From assembly GCF_019973735.1 (NCBI RefSeq), contig NZ_AP024463.1:2480001-2544000 (forward strand): 64,000 bases of DNA. The letters run 5' to 3'. The DNA is from Arachnia rubra. GTDB lineage: Bacteria > Actinomycetota > Actinomycetes > Propionibacteriales > Propionibacteriaceae. The translations under genes were made by a program, and so were the position numbers. The notes beneath the pieces were generated by a model. The model was not told the origin of the DNA. It ran no database searches and was given only the letters and a program-made list of their open reading frames with translations. Below are positions 46,092 through 55,235 of this stretch, piece after piece (within the stretch, counting starts at the first letter, position 1; each line of letters opens with the position of its first letter).

Positions 46092-47245
46092 CCCTCATCC
46101 CTCCGGATCTCATCACCTATGGGCCCCTCCAAGTGAGCCGGAAGCCGCAACGTGAAGGTAGACCCCTGACGGGGCCGCGACCACACTCTAACGCTCCCCT
46201 GGTGGGCCAGGGCGATATGCCTAACGATCGACAGCCCCAGACCAGTGCCCCCACTCTCCCGGGAACGCCCGTAGTCAACCCGGTAGAAACGCTCGAAGAT
46301 GCGTTCCTGATCTTCCAGCGAGATGCCGATTCCATTGTCGGTGACCTTGATCTCCACCCAGTCGGCATCCTCGTCATGCACCTGGGCCACGGCCACCGCC
46401 ACCCGTGCATTCTCGTCGGAGTAGTTGATGGCGTTCTGCACGAGGTTGACGACCGCGTCCATCAGCTGCCAGCGATCCCCCAGCACCCAGGCGGGAGGCA
46501 TGGCCGTGCGGATGAGGCTCACCCCGCGGCCCTCGGCAGAAGCCCGGGTCCGGGCGACTGCCTCGTCGACGATCTCCTCCACATCCACCACCTCACGGCT
46601 GAGCATCGGGTCCGAGGACTGGAGCCGGGAGAGCTCGATGATCTGGCTGACGAGCTCCCCCAGCCGGGCTGACTCGCGTTGCAGCCGCCGGGTGAAATGA
46701 CTCACCTGCTCTGGGTCACCGGCAGCTGCCTCGATGGTCTCGGCAAGGATGCCGATGGCTCCGATTGGGGTCTTCAGCTCATGGGAGATGTTGGCGACGA
46801 AGTCACGCCGCACCGCATCCATGCGCCGGACAGCGGTCTCGTCCTCAGCCATGACGAGCACCAGACCTCCGTGAAGTGGCAGCACCCGGCTGGCAAGATG
46901 CGCCGTCTCGGCTCCGGGAAGCTGCTCCAGCACGACCGCCGTCCCTGACCGCCGCGCCTGGCGTACACGCTCCAGCAATCCGGGGAAACCCACCCGGGTG
47001 CCCCGGGTCAGGCCCATCGCAGCCCCAGCCCCATTGACTTTTAGCACCTCGTCATGGTCACCAACCAGCAGCCCGCCTATCGGGAGCGCCTCGACGACGT
47101 CCTCCAGATCGGCGCGGATGCCCTGGAAGACGGACTGCCCCGGATCCTGACGCCCGGCCTGAGCACCCCGCCCAAGAAACCCCATGACGTGCGCGATCAC
47201 GAGCGCCAGCACGGCACCCGCTGCTGCGGAGAGGACAAAGAACAT
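46088..47245 (-). CDS. senX3: Sensor histidine kinase, SenX3-like
   Basis: This is a 385-residue kinase. One membrane helix at the N-terminus (FVLSAAAGAVLALVIAHVMG) is followed by a PAS-like region, the H-box FVANISHELKTPIGA, the N-box LVQNAINYSD, and ATP motifs VTDNGIGI and GGTGLGLSIV. The mycobacterial protein has two membrane helices; only one is evident here. It forms an operon with regX3 and is divergent from phoU. Confidence 0.9.
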   Translation of the reverse strand: MFFVLSAAAGAVLALVIAHVMGFLGRGAQAGRQDPGQSVFQGIRADLEDVVEALPIGGLLVGDHDEVLKVNGAGAAMGLTRGTRVGFPGLLERVRQARRSGTAVVLEQLPGAETAHLASRVLPLHGGLVLVMAEDETAVRRMDAVRRDFVANISHELKTPIGAIGILAETIEAAAGDPEQVSHFTRRLQRESARLGELVSQIIELSRLQSSDPMLSREVVDVEEIVDEAVARTRASAEGRGVSLIRTAMPPAWVLGDRWQLMDAVVNLVQNAINYSDENARVAVAVAQVHDEDADWVEIKVTDNGIGISLEDQERIFERFYRVDYGRSRESGGTGLGLSIVRHIALAHQGSVRVWSRPRQGSTFTLRLPAHLEGPIGDEIRRDEG

Positions 47246-47480
47246 GTTCCACCCAATCTTAGAGATCCCCGACGACCAAGTTCGGGGGATCTAGGCCTCT
47301 TCCCCGGCCTGCGGATCATCGTCAAACCACGGCTGTGGTGCGCCCCACTTAGCCGAAAACCTTGCCATGGCAGCACCGGGATGCCGCGTGCTTCACACCA
47401 CCGGTCCACCGGCGCAATCGCATCACTCGGACGCAGCCTTTTAAGCTCGTCCCCTGTGGCCGGTAAACAATGCTGGCGAC

Positions 47481-47486
47481 TAGACT
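47481..47486 (+). promoter_or_regulatory. -10 box TAGACT before phoU
   Basis: TAGACT lies about 41 bases before the phoU ATG, giving a short leader with GAAGGGCGG as the ribosome site. Confidence 0.4.
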
Positions 47487-47526
47487 GCGGCTTCAAGGTT
47501 CTCATCCTGAAGGGCGGAATCACGGC

Positions 47527-48192
47527 ATGCGCGCCAGCTACCACGAGGAACTCAATGGCTTGCTCGACAGCCTCCAGCACATGGCTGTCCTGGTCGAGGC
47601 GGCTGTGAGCGAGGCGTCATCCTCCCTGCTCAATCCCGATCTGGCCCGCGCTGAGGCTGTCATATCGAACGACGCCCAGCTCGATGACATGCATGAGGAG
47701 CTGGAGTATCGCTGCCTGTCCCTGCTGGCCCTCCAGGCCCCCGTGGCGGGCGAGTTGCGCACGATAGTCTCCGCGATCCGGGTGGTCTTCGAGCTGGCGC
47801 GGATGGGTGACCTGGCCGCCCACGTTGCCAAGATCGCACGGCTGCGATTCCCCGATTCGGCGGTGCCGGAATCGCTGCGAGACAACTTCTCCCGTATGTC
47901 GGAGGTGTGCCTGGCCATGATCAGGCTGGCCAACCAGTCTTTGAAGGACCGCGACGCCGTCGCCGCCCTGCGCATGGCCGAGATCGACCACGAGATGGAC
48001 CACCTGCGACGCGACCACTTCGGGGTGCTGCTGGGTGAGAATTGGTCGGGCTCGGTGGAGCAGGCCATTGATGTGGCGTTGCTGGGACGGTATTTCGAAA
48101 GATTCGCTGATCACGCTGTCGCCGTGGCACGGCGTGTCATCTACATCATCACCGGTCAATTCCCGGAAGGTGAGGAGTGGCCCAACGCCTAA
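47527..48192 (+). CDS. phoU: Phosphate-signalling protein PhoU
   Basis: This is a 221-residue all-helical protein with two PhoU repeats. Metal-binding-type stretches are LARMGDLAAHVAKIA and GRYFERFADHAVAVARRV. PhoU restrains phosphate uptake and the partner kinase when phosphate is plentiful. The frame starts further upstream (47470), but ATG 47527 gives the family N-terminus (MRASYHEELNGLLD). It is divergent from senX3-regX3. The pstSCAB genes it usually accompanies are not in this window. Confidence 0.93.
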   Translation: MRASYHEELNGLLDSLQHMAVLVEAAVSEASSSLLNPDLARAEAVISNDAQLDDMHEELEYRCLSLLALQAPVAGELRTIVSAIRVVFELARMGDLAAHVAKIARLRFPDSAVPESLRDNFSRMSEVCLAMIRLANQSLKDRDAVAALRMAEIDHEMDHLRRDHFGVLLGENWSGSVEQAIDVALLGRYFERFADHAVAVARRVIYIITGQFPEGEEWPNA

Positions 48193-48233
48193 GGCATTCC
48201 AAGGGCCGTTCTATTCCACGGTGTCATCAGGTC

Positions 48234-48239
48234 TAGAAT
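48234..48239 (+). promoter_or_regulatory. -10 box TAGAAT before deacetylase gene
   Basis: TAGAAT in an AT-rich stretch lies about 50 bases before ATG 48289. Confidence 0.4.
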
Positions 48240-48288
48240 TTAATTGAAATTTACTCGAATCCGGGTTTTGTTGATGAAAGGGATGTCC

Positions 48289-49236
48289 ATGACGCTGTTC
48301 AGCCGTCGCAGCATACTGATGGGAACCTTGGCCGCCACGGCAGTCGGCCTGGGTGCCTGTGGCTCACCCAGGCAGACTGAGTCGTCACAGAGTCCCACCC
48401 CCAGCCCGTCAGGAAGTCCATCGCCAAGCGCTTCGCCCACGCCCGTGGAGAGCCCATCACCGAGCCCGTCGCCGTCACCATCCCAGTCCCCTTCCCCCTC
48501 ACCATCTCCGGACGGGACGTCGGACGCGTTAATGCCAGGCACCAGCCACGGCCAGGCCGCCGCCGAGTATGCCTACCCAGCCCAGAAGGTCCAGGCGTGG
48601 ATGAAAGACCCCAGCTCCGCCCCGGAGAAGATCGTCTTCCTCACCTTCGATGACGGACCCAATCACAGCAACTCGGTGAAGATCCTGGACGTGCTGAAGG
48701 AGCACGGAGCCCACGGCACCTTCTTCGTCATCGGAAAGAACGTCCATTCCGCTCCAGAGACACTGAAGCGCGAGATCCAGGAAGGCCACTCCGTGGCCAT
48801 GCACAGCTACACGCACGACTACAAGAAGCTCTATCCCGGCCGCTCGGGAAACGTCGATGTCATCAAGAAGGAGTACGACAAGACAAAAGAGGCACTCCAG
48901 GAGGTCCTCGGGTCCGACTTCAAGACCCATGCTTGGCGCTACCCGGGCGGGCATGCGAGCTGGCACAACCTGGGCCCGGCCGATGAGGCTCTGGAGTCAG
49001 ACGAGGTGTACTGGATCGACTGGAACACGCTCACCGGTGACGCCGAACCTGAGAAACGCCGCCCGAAGGACGCCGCCGGCATGGTGAAGATGGCGACGAG
49101 CGCGATCAAAGAGGGGGTGAAGGTCTCCGTGATGCTCGCCCACGATGCCGAGGGCAAGGACCTGACGGTCGAAGCGATGCCAGAGATCATCGCGGCCTAC
49201 AAGGATGCGGGATACAAGTTCGGGATCATTGCCTGA
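48289..49236 (+). CDS. Tat-type lipoprotein polysaccharide deacetylase
   Basis: This is a 315-residue protein. The N-terminus has a twin-arginine signal (SRRSILMG) ending in lipobox LGAC, so it should be exported folded and anchored as a lipoprotein. A Ser-Pro repeat linker of about 55 residues follows. The NodB deacetylase domain has LTFDDGPNH (Asp-Asp metal site), HSYTH and RYPGGH. It probably removes acetyl groups from peptidoglycan or a cell-wall polysaccharide. In-frame ATGs at 48274 and 48283 are alternatives; AAAGGG is best spaced for 48289. Confidence 0.9.
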   Translation: MTLFSRRSILMGTLAATAVGLGACGSPRQTESSQSPTPSPSGSPSPSASPTPVESPSPSPSPSPSQSPSPSPSPDGTSDALMPGTSHGQAAAEYAYPAQKVQAWMKDPSSAPEKIVFLTFDDGPNHSNSVKILDVLKEHGAHGTFFVIGKNVHSAPETLKREIQEGHSVAMHSYTHDYKKLYPGRSGNVDVIKKEYDKTKEALQEVLGSDFKTHAWRYPGGHASWHNLGPADEALESDEVYWIDWNTLTGDAEPEKRRPKDAAGMVKMATSAIKEGVKVSVMLAHDAEGKDLTVEAMPEIIAAYKDAGYKFGIIA

Positions 49237-49277
49237 AACCTGTGCGCAGGGCCATGGGCATCGGCTCTGCCGCCTTG

Positions 49278-49283
49278 TAGGCT
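49278..49283 (+). promoter_or_regulatory. -10 box TAGGCT before gpmA
   Basis: TAGGCT lies 6 bases before the ATG at 49290, with no ribosome site; leaderless transcript expected. Confidence 0.45.
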
Positions 49284-49289
49284 GACGCC

Positions 49290-50039
49290 ATGACCGGAAA
49301 GCTCATCCTGCTCCGCCACGGCGAGAGCGAATGGAACGCAAAGAACCTGTTCACCGGCTGGGTGGACGTCGACATCAACGAGAAGGGCCAGGCCGAGGCC
49401 CGCAAGGCCGCGGAACTGCTGAAATCGGAGGATCTGCTGCCGACGGTGCTGCACACCTCGCTGCTGCGCCGCGCCATCCACACCGCCTACCTGGCCCTTG
49501 ACGGCTGCGATCGCCACTGGATCCCGGTGCGCCGCAGCTGGCGCCTGAACGAGCGTCACTACGGCGCCCTCCAGGGCCTGGACAAGACCGCCACCCGCGA
49601 CAAGTACGGCGACGAGCAGTTCATGCTGTGGCGCCGCAGCTACGACACTCCGCCGCCGGTCCAGGACACCGACGCGGAGTACTCGCAGTTCAACGATCCC
49701 CGCTACGCCGACATCCCCGCCAACGAGCGTCCCCGCACCGAGTGCCTCAAGGACGTCGTGGCGCGCATGCTGCCGTACTGGGAGGAGTCCATCATCCCGG
49801 ACCTGGACGCTGGCCACACCGTCCTGGTCACCGCGCACGGCAACTCCCTGCGTGCGCTGGTCAAGCACCTGGACGGCATCTCTGATGAGGACATCGCGGG
49901 GCTGAACATCCCGACGGGGATCCCGCTGTTCTACGAACTCGACGAGAACCACAAACCCCTCGTCAAGGGAGGCCGCTACCTCGACCCAGATGCCGCCGCC
50001 GCTTCTATCGAAGCTGTGAAGAACCAGGGCAAAAAGTAG
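49290..50039 (+). CDS. gpmA: 2,3-bisphosphoglycerate-dependent phosphoglycerate mutase
   Basis: This is a 249-residue glycolytic enzyme. The phospho-histidine motif [10 protein letters not shown], the second His in [10 protein letters not shown], and [10 protein letters not shown] are all present. It is full length. A strong hairpin follows. In mycobacteria gpm1 adjoins senX3-regX3; here it is 2 kb from the pair, on the opposite strand. Confidence 0.97.
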   Translation: MTGKLILLRHGESEWNAKNLFTGWVDVDINEKGQAEARKAAELLKSEDLLPTVLHTSLLRRAIHTAYLALDGCDRHWIPVRRSWRLNERHYGALQGLDKTATRDKYGDEQFMLWRRSYDTPPPVQDTDAEYSQFNDPRYADIPANERPRTECLKDVVARMLPYWEESIIPDLDAGHTVLVTAHGNSLRALVKHLDGISDEDIAGLNIPTGIPLFYELDENHKPLVKGGRYLDPDAAAASIEAVKNQGKK

Positions 50040-50053
50040 TCCTGAGACCTGAG

Positions 50054-50086
50054 CTGGCCCCGTCTCCTCCCATGGGACGGGGCCAG
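50054..50086. terminator. Hairpin between gpmA and CLC gene
   Basis: CTGGCCCCGTC (50054-50064) pairs perfectly with GACGGGGCCAG (50076-50086), loop of 11 bases. No T run. Convergent genes, so it may stop transcription from both sides. Confidence 0.72.
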
Positions 50087-50092
50087 CCTGCG

Positions 50093-51391
50093 TCAATGTG
50101 TGGGACGGTTCCGCCACCAGATGGCAGCAGCGGTGGCTCCCGCGATCGCCAGGACGGTGGGAACCAGAACCGTCGCCCCGGAATGCGTGAGCTCCAGGAC
50201 CAGGGCGAAACCGGTCAGCGGAGCGCTGATAGAGGCCCCCAGGAAAGCCGCAGCTCCGATAAACACGCACGCGACGACTGGGAAACCCGGCCATATGAGC
50301 GACCACACGAGCCCAGTCAGCGCCCCCACGCAGGCGCCCAACGCGATTCCCGGATTCAAAGTCCCACCCCAGGCACCCGCCCGAATGGTGAGCAGTGTTG
50401 CCCCGGCCTTGGCCAACAGCATCAAGGCAATTAGCCCCAGGGCCGCAGGCCCCACCTGGGTCACCTGGTCGATGGTCGTCTGAGTGGTCGGGTGCCCATT
50501 GCCCAACACCCACGGCACCCAGACGGAGACCGTCCCCACCAGCGTGAGCCCCAGAGGAAGGGACCAGAGCAGGCTGGCCGAGGTCGGGCGGCTCCTCTCG
50601 ATGCGTTTGACGGCGGCACCGAAGACGGCCCCGGCGAGTCCGATCAGAGGGCCGCACACCAGCGCCCACACAACCAAGGCCAGCGAAGGTTCCAGCTCCG
50701 GCAACTTGTAGAAGGCCTCCTGAGGCCGGGACCACCCGTAGGAGACGAAGACCGCGATACCGGAGACGGCAAGCGCCGACGCCAGAGAACGCGCCGAGAA
50801 GGTCGCCAGCAGAGCCTCGAGAGCGAACATGATCCCTGACAACGGGATGCCGTACACGGCGGCCAGGCCAGCACCTGCTCCACAGGCGACCAGGATTCGA
50901 CGGTCCTCCGCATCGAGGCCTAGTCTGTCGCTGATCCAGCCGGACACCGCGGCACCGACCTCCCGCGGCGCTACCTCGCGACCCAACGAAGCTCCCATCG
51001 CGATGACGATGATCTGCGTGACGGCATGCCAGATGGTGCGCAGCACCGGCATGCGCTCCCCCGCAGCGGCCTGCCTCATAGGCACGGGGCCCGGACCGGT
51101 ACGGTGCAGCAGCCACCACGAGACACCGCCAACCAGGCCAGCCGCACCGAGCGTGAGAATACGACGCCACCAGGGAATCGTGTACAGCGCTGTCAGCAGA
51201 TGTCCCTCAGAGAAACTCCAGACGAGGTGTTCCATGACGTGCAACAGGTGGGCGCAGGCCCACCCGGTGATCCCCGCAGCTACCCCCGCAAGTACGACGG
51301 CGGCAATAAAACGCCGGAGCGCTGAGGCCCCAGCAATGGTTGGTGATAGGGAGGTTTCAAGATTCACGTCCCTTAACTCTAGAGCCGTCAT
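50093..51391 (-). CDS. CLC-family chloride channel/antiporter
   Basis: This is a 432-residue protein with ten or more membrane helices. Selectivity-filter motifs are GASLGREVAP (retaining the gating Glu), YGIPLSG and GGTLNPGIALG. No cytoplasmic CBS domains. The motif GREVAP instead of GREGP is a divergent version. Transport of chloride or another anion with protons is expected. Confidence 0.87.
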   Translation of the reverse strand: MTALELRDVNLETSLSPTIAGASALRRFIAAVVLAGVAAGITGWACAHLLHVMEHLVWSFSEGHLLTALYTIPWWRRILTLGAAGLVGGVSWWLLHRTGPGPVPMRQAAAGERMPVLRTIWHAVTQIIVIAMGASLGREVAPREVGAAVSGWISDRLGLDAEDRRILVACGAGAGLAAVYGIPLSGIMFALEALLATFSARSLASALAVSGIAVFVSYGWSRPQEAFYKLPELEPSLALVVWALVCGPLIGLAGAVFGAAVKRIERSRPTSASLLWSLPLGLTLVGTVSVWVPWVLGNGHPTTQTTIDQVTQVGPAALGLIALMLLAKAGATLLTIRAGAWGGTLNPGIALGACVGALTGLVWSLIWPGFPVVACVFIGAAAFLGASISAPLTGFALVLELTHSGATVLVPTVLAIAGATAAAIWWRNRPTH

Positions 51392-51510
51392 AGCCGGTCA
51401 GTGCACCGACCCCACCCGTAGTCAGAACGGTATTGACCCAGGTGATCTCCGCAGGCCATCCCCGTTGGAAGACAAGGGCGGGGGCACAACGCCGCCAAGC
51501 TGTGCAGAAC

Positions 51511-53739
51511 TCAGTACAACTCCGCATGGATGCGGCTGACGCCCCGGGATTCCAGGACCATCCTGGCATCAGCGACCATGGCCGACGAGCCACAGAGGTA
51601 GAACCCCGTGCCGGCGTCGACGTCCATTCTCCGGAGCATCTGCGTCACACGCCCCTGGACCGCGTCTGCCACCGGCTCACGGGTGATGCAGCGGATCACC
51701 TCTGAGGGGAGCGGGGCGTCGAGCAGGGCGGTGAGGTCCTCGTCGCGGGTGCGGCAGCCGAAGAGAAGCACGTCCTCGCCGCTCGTGTGCTCGAACATGG
51801 GCAGGAACGGCGCCAGCCCGGTGCCGGTGGCGACGAACACCCGCCGTCTCTCGCCCGCCGCCAGGGTGAACTGGCCCAACGGCAGCTCGACCTGGGTTCG
51901 CGCGCCGACCGGGGCTTCCTCGACAAACCGCGAGCCCTGCCCGCCGGTCCGGGTGCTGATCAGGAACCGCACTTGATCACCGTCGATCCCAGCGATGGAA
52001 TAGTCGCGCCAGGCGTGATTGCCGACGTGCAGGCGGGCAAACTGGCCGGGGGCCCACTTCCCCACCTCTCCCTCAACGCGGAAGACGGCTTCCCAGACGC
52101 TTGGTGTGAGGCGGCGTTTGACGATCAGGGTGGCGTGGTGTTTGCCCGGTGGCAGCGGCCAGTTCGCCAGCACAGGTGATGGCCCCTGCTTCAGTGCCGA
52201 CTGAATGGTGAGGAACCCCTTAGGCCCCAGCACCTGGGAGGCTGCCAGGACACCGCCCATCATCGCGCCGCCGACACCCAGGCTGAAGACATCCTGCCCT
52301 GACAGGTAGAGCCCCCGGACCGGGGTGCGTGACCCTGTTGGCTTGGATCGGTAGTACTCGGGGGTGGCTGGGATGCCGTAGAAGGCGCCGCCGGGATGCG
52401 AGGTGTAGTGCTCGACGGTCAGTGGCGTCGAGACCTCCATGTATCCGACCAGGTCGCTCAGACCTGGGATGGCGGTCTCGGCCAGGCGGAGCATCTCATG
52501 GCCGAGGTGCTTCTTGAGCTTCGAGTAGCCGGCTCCGCGGTTGCCCAGCTGGGTGCCCTGCCACGCGCCGAACTCCGACGCGGACAGGAACGAGATGAGC
52601 TCCGCGGTGTGCACCCTCTCCCCCGACTTGACCGATGGGAACGACACGAAGACACCCTGCGGGAACCTCTCGTCCTTGATCGCGACGGAGCGGTCGTGGT
52701 CGAAGTCACGGTAGATCCACGAGTTCCCACCGTCGACGCCGATGGTGCGCGGATCCTCACGCAGCCGCAGGTACACGGTCACGGCCGATGGGCCGGTGCC
52801 GTATCCTTCAATCAGCGACCGTACCGGCGCGGTCGCCTGCCCGACGGCGCCCTCGGTGGGCAGCAGCCGGCCGAATGTGATGGCTGCGCCGGCATTCGAG
52901 ATCACGACCGGGGCGCGGTGGACCACCTCGGGCGAGGAGGGGTCCCGGTGGTCGCGGACCCGCACCCCCGTCGCCGCGCCGTCCTCGACGAGGATCTCGA
53001 CGACCTCCTGGGAGACGCGGACCGCACCGCCCGCCTGCTCGATGCCCTTCTCGAAGGTGCGGGCGATCCGGGAGCTGCCGCCCTCCGGGAACCAGGCGCC
53101 GTCCAGATAGTGCCTGACGATCCCAGCATGGACGACGAAGGGGCTGCGTGACGGCGGCAGCCCGTAGTCACCCCACTGGCTGGCGACCAGCGCCCGCAGC
53201 CTCGGGGAACGGAAGCGCCGCTTCAGATAGTCCTGCGTGGTGCGGGTTGCCATGCGCCCGGTGATCCGCTGGAGGCCACGGGCCACCGAGGCGACGGGAT
53301 GCGGCGCCATGACTTGGATGAGGCGGAGCATCGCCCACCGGGCGGCACGGCGGATGTCCCGGAAATAGCGCCGGATGGCGCGGGCCTCGCTGGGAAAGGC
53401 CTCGGTGAGGCGCTGCTGGTAGGCGTCCTGGCCGGAGGGGACCGGGAAGTCGAGGCCCGGATAGACGAACCGGTCGTAATGGTCGGGCATCCGGACCCAT
53501 TCCAGCTCCCCGCCGGACAGGTAGTCGAAGTAGGAGCGAATGAGACCACCGGGTTCGAGTTGCCCGATGTAGTGCACGCCGACGTCCCAGGACGCGCCGT
53601 CCCTCCGGAAGGTGTGGGTGAGCCCACCGGGTTCGCTGTGCTTCTCCAGCACGAGCACCCGCTTGCCGGCGACACGCGCCAGCAGCCCTGCTGCGGACAG
53701 CCCGCCAATTCCCGATCCGATCACGATGACGTCGTACAC
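51511..53739 (-). CDS. Fusion: CrtI/retinol-saturase-like and ferredoxin-reductase-like
   Basis: This is a 742-residue two-domain flavoprotein. Residues 1-510 are a phytoene-desaturase/retinol-saturase-type amine oxidase fold: FAD motif VIGSGIGGLSAAGLLA and the C-terminal GLYLSGQDVFSLGVGGAMMGG. Residues about 530-742 are a ferredoxin-NADP reductase-like module: FAD motif RDYSIAG, NAD-binding VATGTGLAPF, and C-terminal FYLCGSSAMV. The second domain could deliver NAD(P)H electrons to the first. GTG 53739 follows ACGGAG by 5 bases. It is divergent from a TetR regulator. Substrate unknown. Confidence 0.87.
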   Translation of the reverse strand: MYDVIVIGSGIGGLSAAGLLARVAGKRVLVLEKHSEPGGLTHTFRRDGASWDVGVHYIGQLEPGGLIRSYFDYLSGGELEWVRMPDHYDRFVYPGLDFPVPSGQDAYQQRLTEAFPSEARAIRRYFRDIRRAARWAMLRLIQVMAPHPVASVARGLQRITGRMATRTTQDYLKRRFRSPRLRALVASQWGDYGLPPSRSPFVVHAGIVRHYLDGAWFPEGGSSRIARTFEKGIEQAGGAVRVSQEVVEILVEDGAATGVRVRDHRDPSSPEVVHRAPVVISNAGAAITFGRLLPTEGAVGQATAPVRSLIEGYGTGPSAVTVYLRLREDPRTIGVDGGNSWIYRDFDHDRSVAIKDERFPQGVFVSFPSVKSGERVHTAELISFLSASEFGAWQGTQLGNRGAGYSKLKKHLGHEMLRLAETAIPGLSDLVGYMEVSTPLTVEHYTSHPGGAFYGIPATPEYYRSKPTGSRTPVRGLYLSGQDVFSLGVGGAMMGGVLAASQVLGPKGFLTIQSALKQGPSPVLANWPLPPGKHHATLIVKRRLTPSVWEAVFRVEGEVGKWAPGQFARLHVGNHAWRDYSIAGIDGDQVRFLISTRTGGQGSRFVEEAPVGARTQVELPLGQFTLAAGERRRVFVATGTGLAPFLPMFEHTSGEDVLLFGCRTRDEDLTALLDAPLPSEVIRCITREPVADAVQGRVTQMLRRMDVDAGTGFYLCGSSAMVADARMVLESRGVSRIHAELY

Positions 53740-53756
53740 AGTGGCTCCGTTCCATC

Positions 53757-53767
53757 CAAATTATTTG
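53757..53767. promoter_or_regulatory. Operator candidate CAAATTATTTG
   Basis: A perfect 5-bp dyad around a central T lies just upstream of the fusion oxidoreductase, where its -10 region should be. It would suit a TetR-type repressor encoded divergently at 53849. Inference from position. Confidence 0.4.
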
Positions 53768-53835
53768 ACAGCGTCTAGCAAACGGTAGCATGCCGCGCAA
53801 CAGCCGATGCCGCCCGGATGGTGACGAGAACGTCG

Positions 53836-53841
53836 TAGACT
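53836..53841 (+). promoter_or_regulatory. -10 box TAGACT before tetR
   Basis: TAGACT lies 7 bases before ATG 53849, consistent with a leaderless regulator message. Confidence 0.5.
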
Positions 53842-53848
53842 CACCGCC

Positions 53849-54487
53849 ATGAAAACGAGGGGACCTGGGCGTCCGAAGGCAGGCGAGGCACGCGACCTCA
53901 AGGCCGAGCTGCTGAGGACAAGCCGCACGATGCTGAACGAGGGCGGGCCGAGCGCGCTGAGCATGCGCGAGGTGGCCCGGCGTACGGGCTGCACCCACCA
54001 AGCCCCGTATCACCACTTCGAGAACCGCGAGGCGATCCTGGCCGCGCTGGTCACCGAGGGTTTCAGGGAGCTGACAGAGCGGCTCCGTGCCGCCCATGAC
54101 CAAGCCGAGGATAAGGGCCCCAGAGCCACCTTCGAGGCCGCTGGCAAGGCCTACATCGGTTTCGCGCTGGACAACCCAGGGGTGTTCCGGATCATGTTCC
54201 GCCCCGACATGTACAATTCCAAAAATTCCCCCAGTCTGCTTGAGGCCAGTGGGCAGGCCCACGCAGAGCTGGAACGACTGACCCGCACCGTATACGGCCA
54301 GCGGTCAACAACGGAACATGAGGTGGTCATCTGGTCGCACGTGCACGGCCTGGCTGGCCTGCTCCTGGACAGCGATGCCGCTCTCGCCTTCCCCACCACG
54401 CAGGAACGAAGCGACTTCGCGCAGAAGATCAACCAGCTGGCGGCCTCACTGCTGACCGGCGAGCCAGGCACCTCGTCTGGTCAGTAG
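53849..54487 (+). CDS. TetR/AcrR-family regulator
   Basis: This is a 212-residue protein. The N-terminal HTH has the TetR pattern SMREVARRTGCTHQAPYHHF. The C-terminal ligand-binding half (VFRIMFRPDMYN) resembles the WHG-type TetR domain. It is divergent from the flavoprotein fusion gene, with the palindrome 53757-53767 between, so it probably represses that gene and itself. Ligand unknown. Confidence 0.87.
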   Translation: MKTRGPGRPKAGEARDLKAELLRTSRTMLNEGGPSALSMREVARRTGCTHQAPYHHFENREAILAALVTEGFRELTERLRAAHDQAEDKGPRATFEAAGKAYIGFALDNPGVFRIMFRPDMYNSKNSPSLLEASGQAHAELERLTRTVYGQRSTTEHEVVIWSHVHGLAGLLLDSDAALAFPTTQERSDFAQKINQLAASLLTGEPGTSSGQ

Positions 54488-54676
54488 AACCAGCCTGACT
54501 AGTAGATTCGAGCGTTCCAGCAGAGCCGGTAGCCCGGTCAGGTGACAAGAGACAGGAAATCCTGCCGGCAGCTCCCCGTGCCCCCGCGTCCCATACGTAA
54601 GTATTGCCGATAGGGGTTGACGCCTAGGTCTCATCTGACAACAATGCGGGAGGAACCTCAAATTCTCTGCCGGGAA

Positions 54677-54694
54677 GCATACCCCCCGAGGTAT
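54677..54694. promoter_or_regulatory. Inverted repeat CATACC-N6-GGTATG
   Basis: A perfect 6-bp dyad with a C-rich spacer lies 58 bases before the SRPBCC gene. The form (ATACCCCC...GGTAT) resembles operators of CsoR-type metal or persulfide repressors. No CsoR gene is in the window. A TTGACG hexamer lies about 55 bases upstream. Confidence 0.4.
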
Positions 54695-54752
54695 GGACAG
54701 GTATCACGCGGCGTAGCAGTCTATGGGCAGTTCCAATCAACGGGAGTGAGCA

Positions 54753-55235
54753 ATGGTCGCCAATGTCATGCTGATCGTCGAGCGAGAGTTCGACTATCCC
54801 CAGAAACGTGTCTTCAGGGCATGGACCGCCCCGGAGGAGATGATGCTCTGGCGAGGTAGTCCCGGCTGGCACGTCGAGCAGGAGACGGTCTCCTCGGAGT
54901 TGAGGCTCGGCGGCAAGCACCACCACGTCAAGATCCGCGACAATGACCCGAGCGTCAGGGTCACCACCGACGCCGTCTTCACCGAGTACTTCGACCCAGA
55001 CGTCTTCGTCGCCAAACAGCGGATCACCGGCGATCCTGGCATCGACCCGGACGTCCCCATGGAACTTCGCGTCGAATTCACCAAATACGGTCGCGACAGC
55101 GGCAGGACCCTGGTGCGCATCGTGCAGGGACCCTACGAGCCCTCCCGCGCCGAATACCACGCCACCGGCTGGGAGCGGGAGTTGAACCGCCTTGAGGAAT
55201 TCCTGGCCACCAACCCTGAGGGGGATGCTCGATGA
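54753..55235 (+). CDS. SRPBCC (AHSA1-like) domain protein
   Basis: This is a 160-residue protein with the START-like hydrophobic-pocket fold: IVEREFDYPQKRVFRAW, the family pattern of an early Trp, then a charged C-terminal helix ending in GWERELNRLEEFL. Ligand unknown. GGGAGTGA precedes the ATG. Its stop overlaps the next start by 4 bases (ATGA), so it is coupled to the MFS transporter. Confidence 0.85.
   Translation: MVANVMLIVEREFDYPQKRVFRAWTAPEEMMLWRGSPGWHVEQETVSSELRLGGKHHHVKIRDNDPSVRVTTDAVFTEYFDPDVFVAKQRITGDPGIDPDVPMELRVEFTKYGRDSGRTLVRIVQGPYEPSRAEYHATGWERELNRLEEFLATNPEGDAR

Noticed and set aside
49197-51170. 657-codon minus-strand open frame
   Set aside because: It covers gpmA and the CLC gene in wrong frames; no domain is recognisable.
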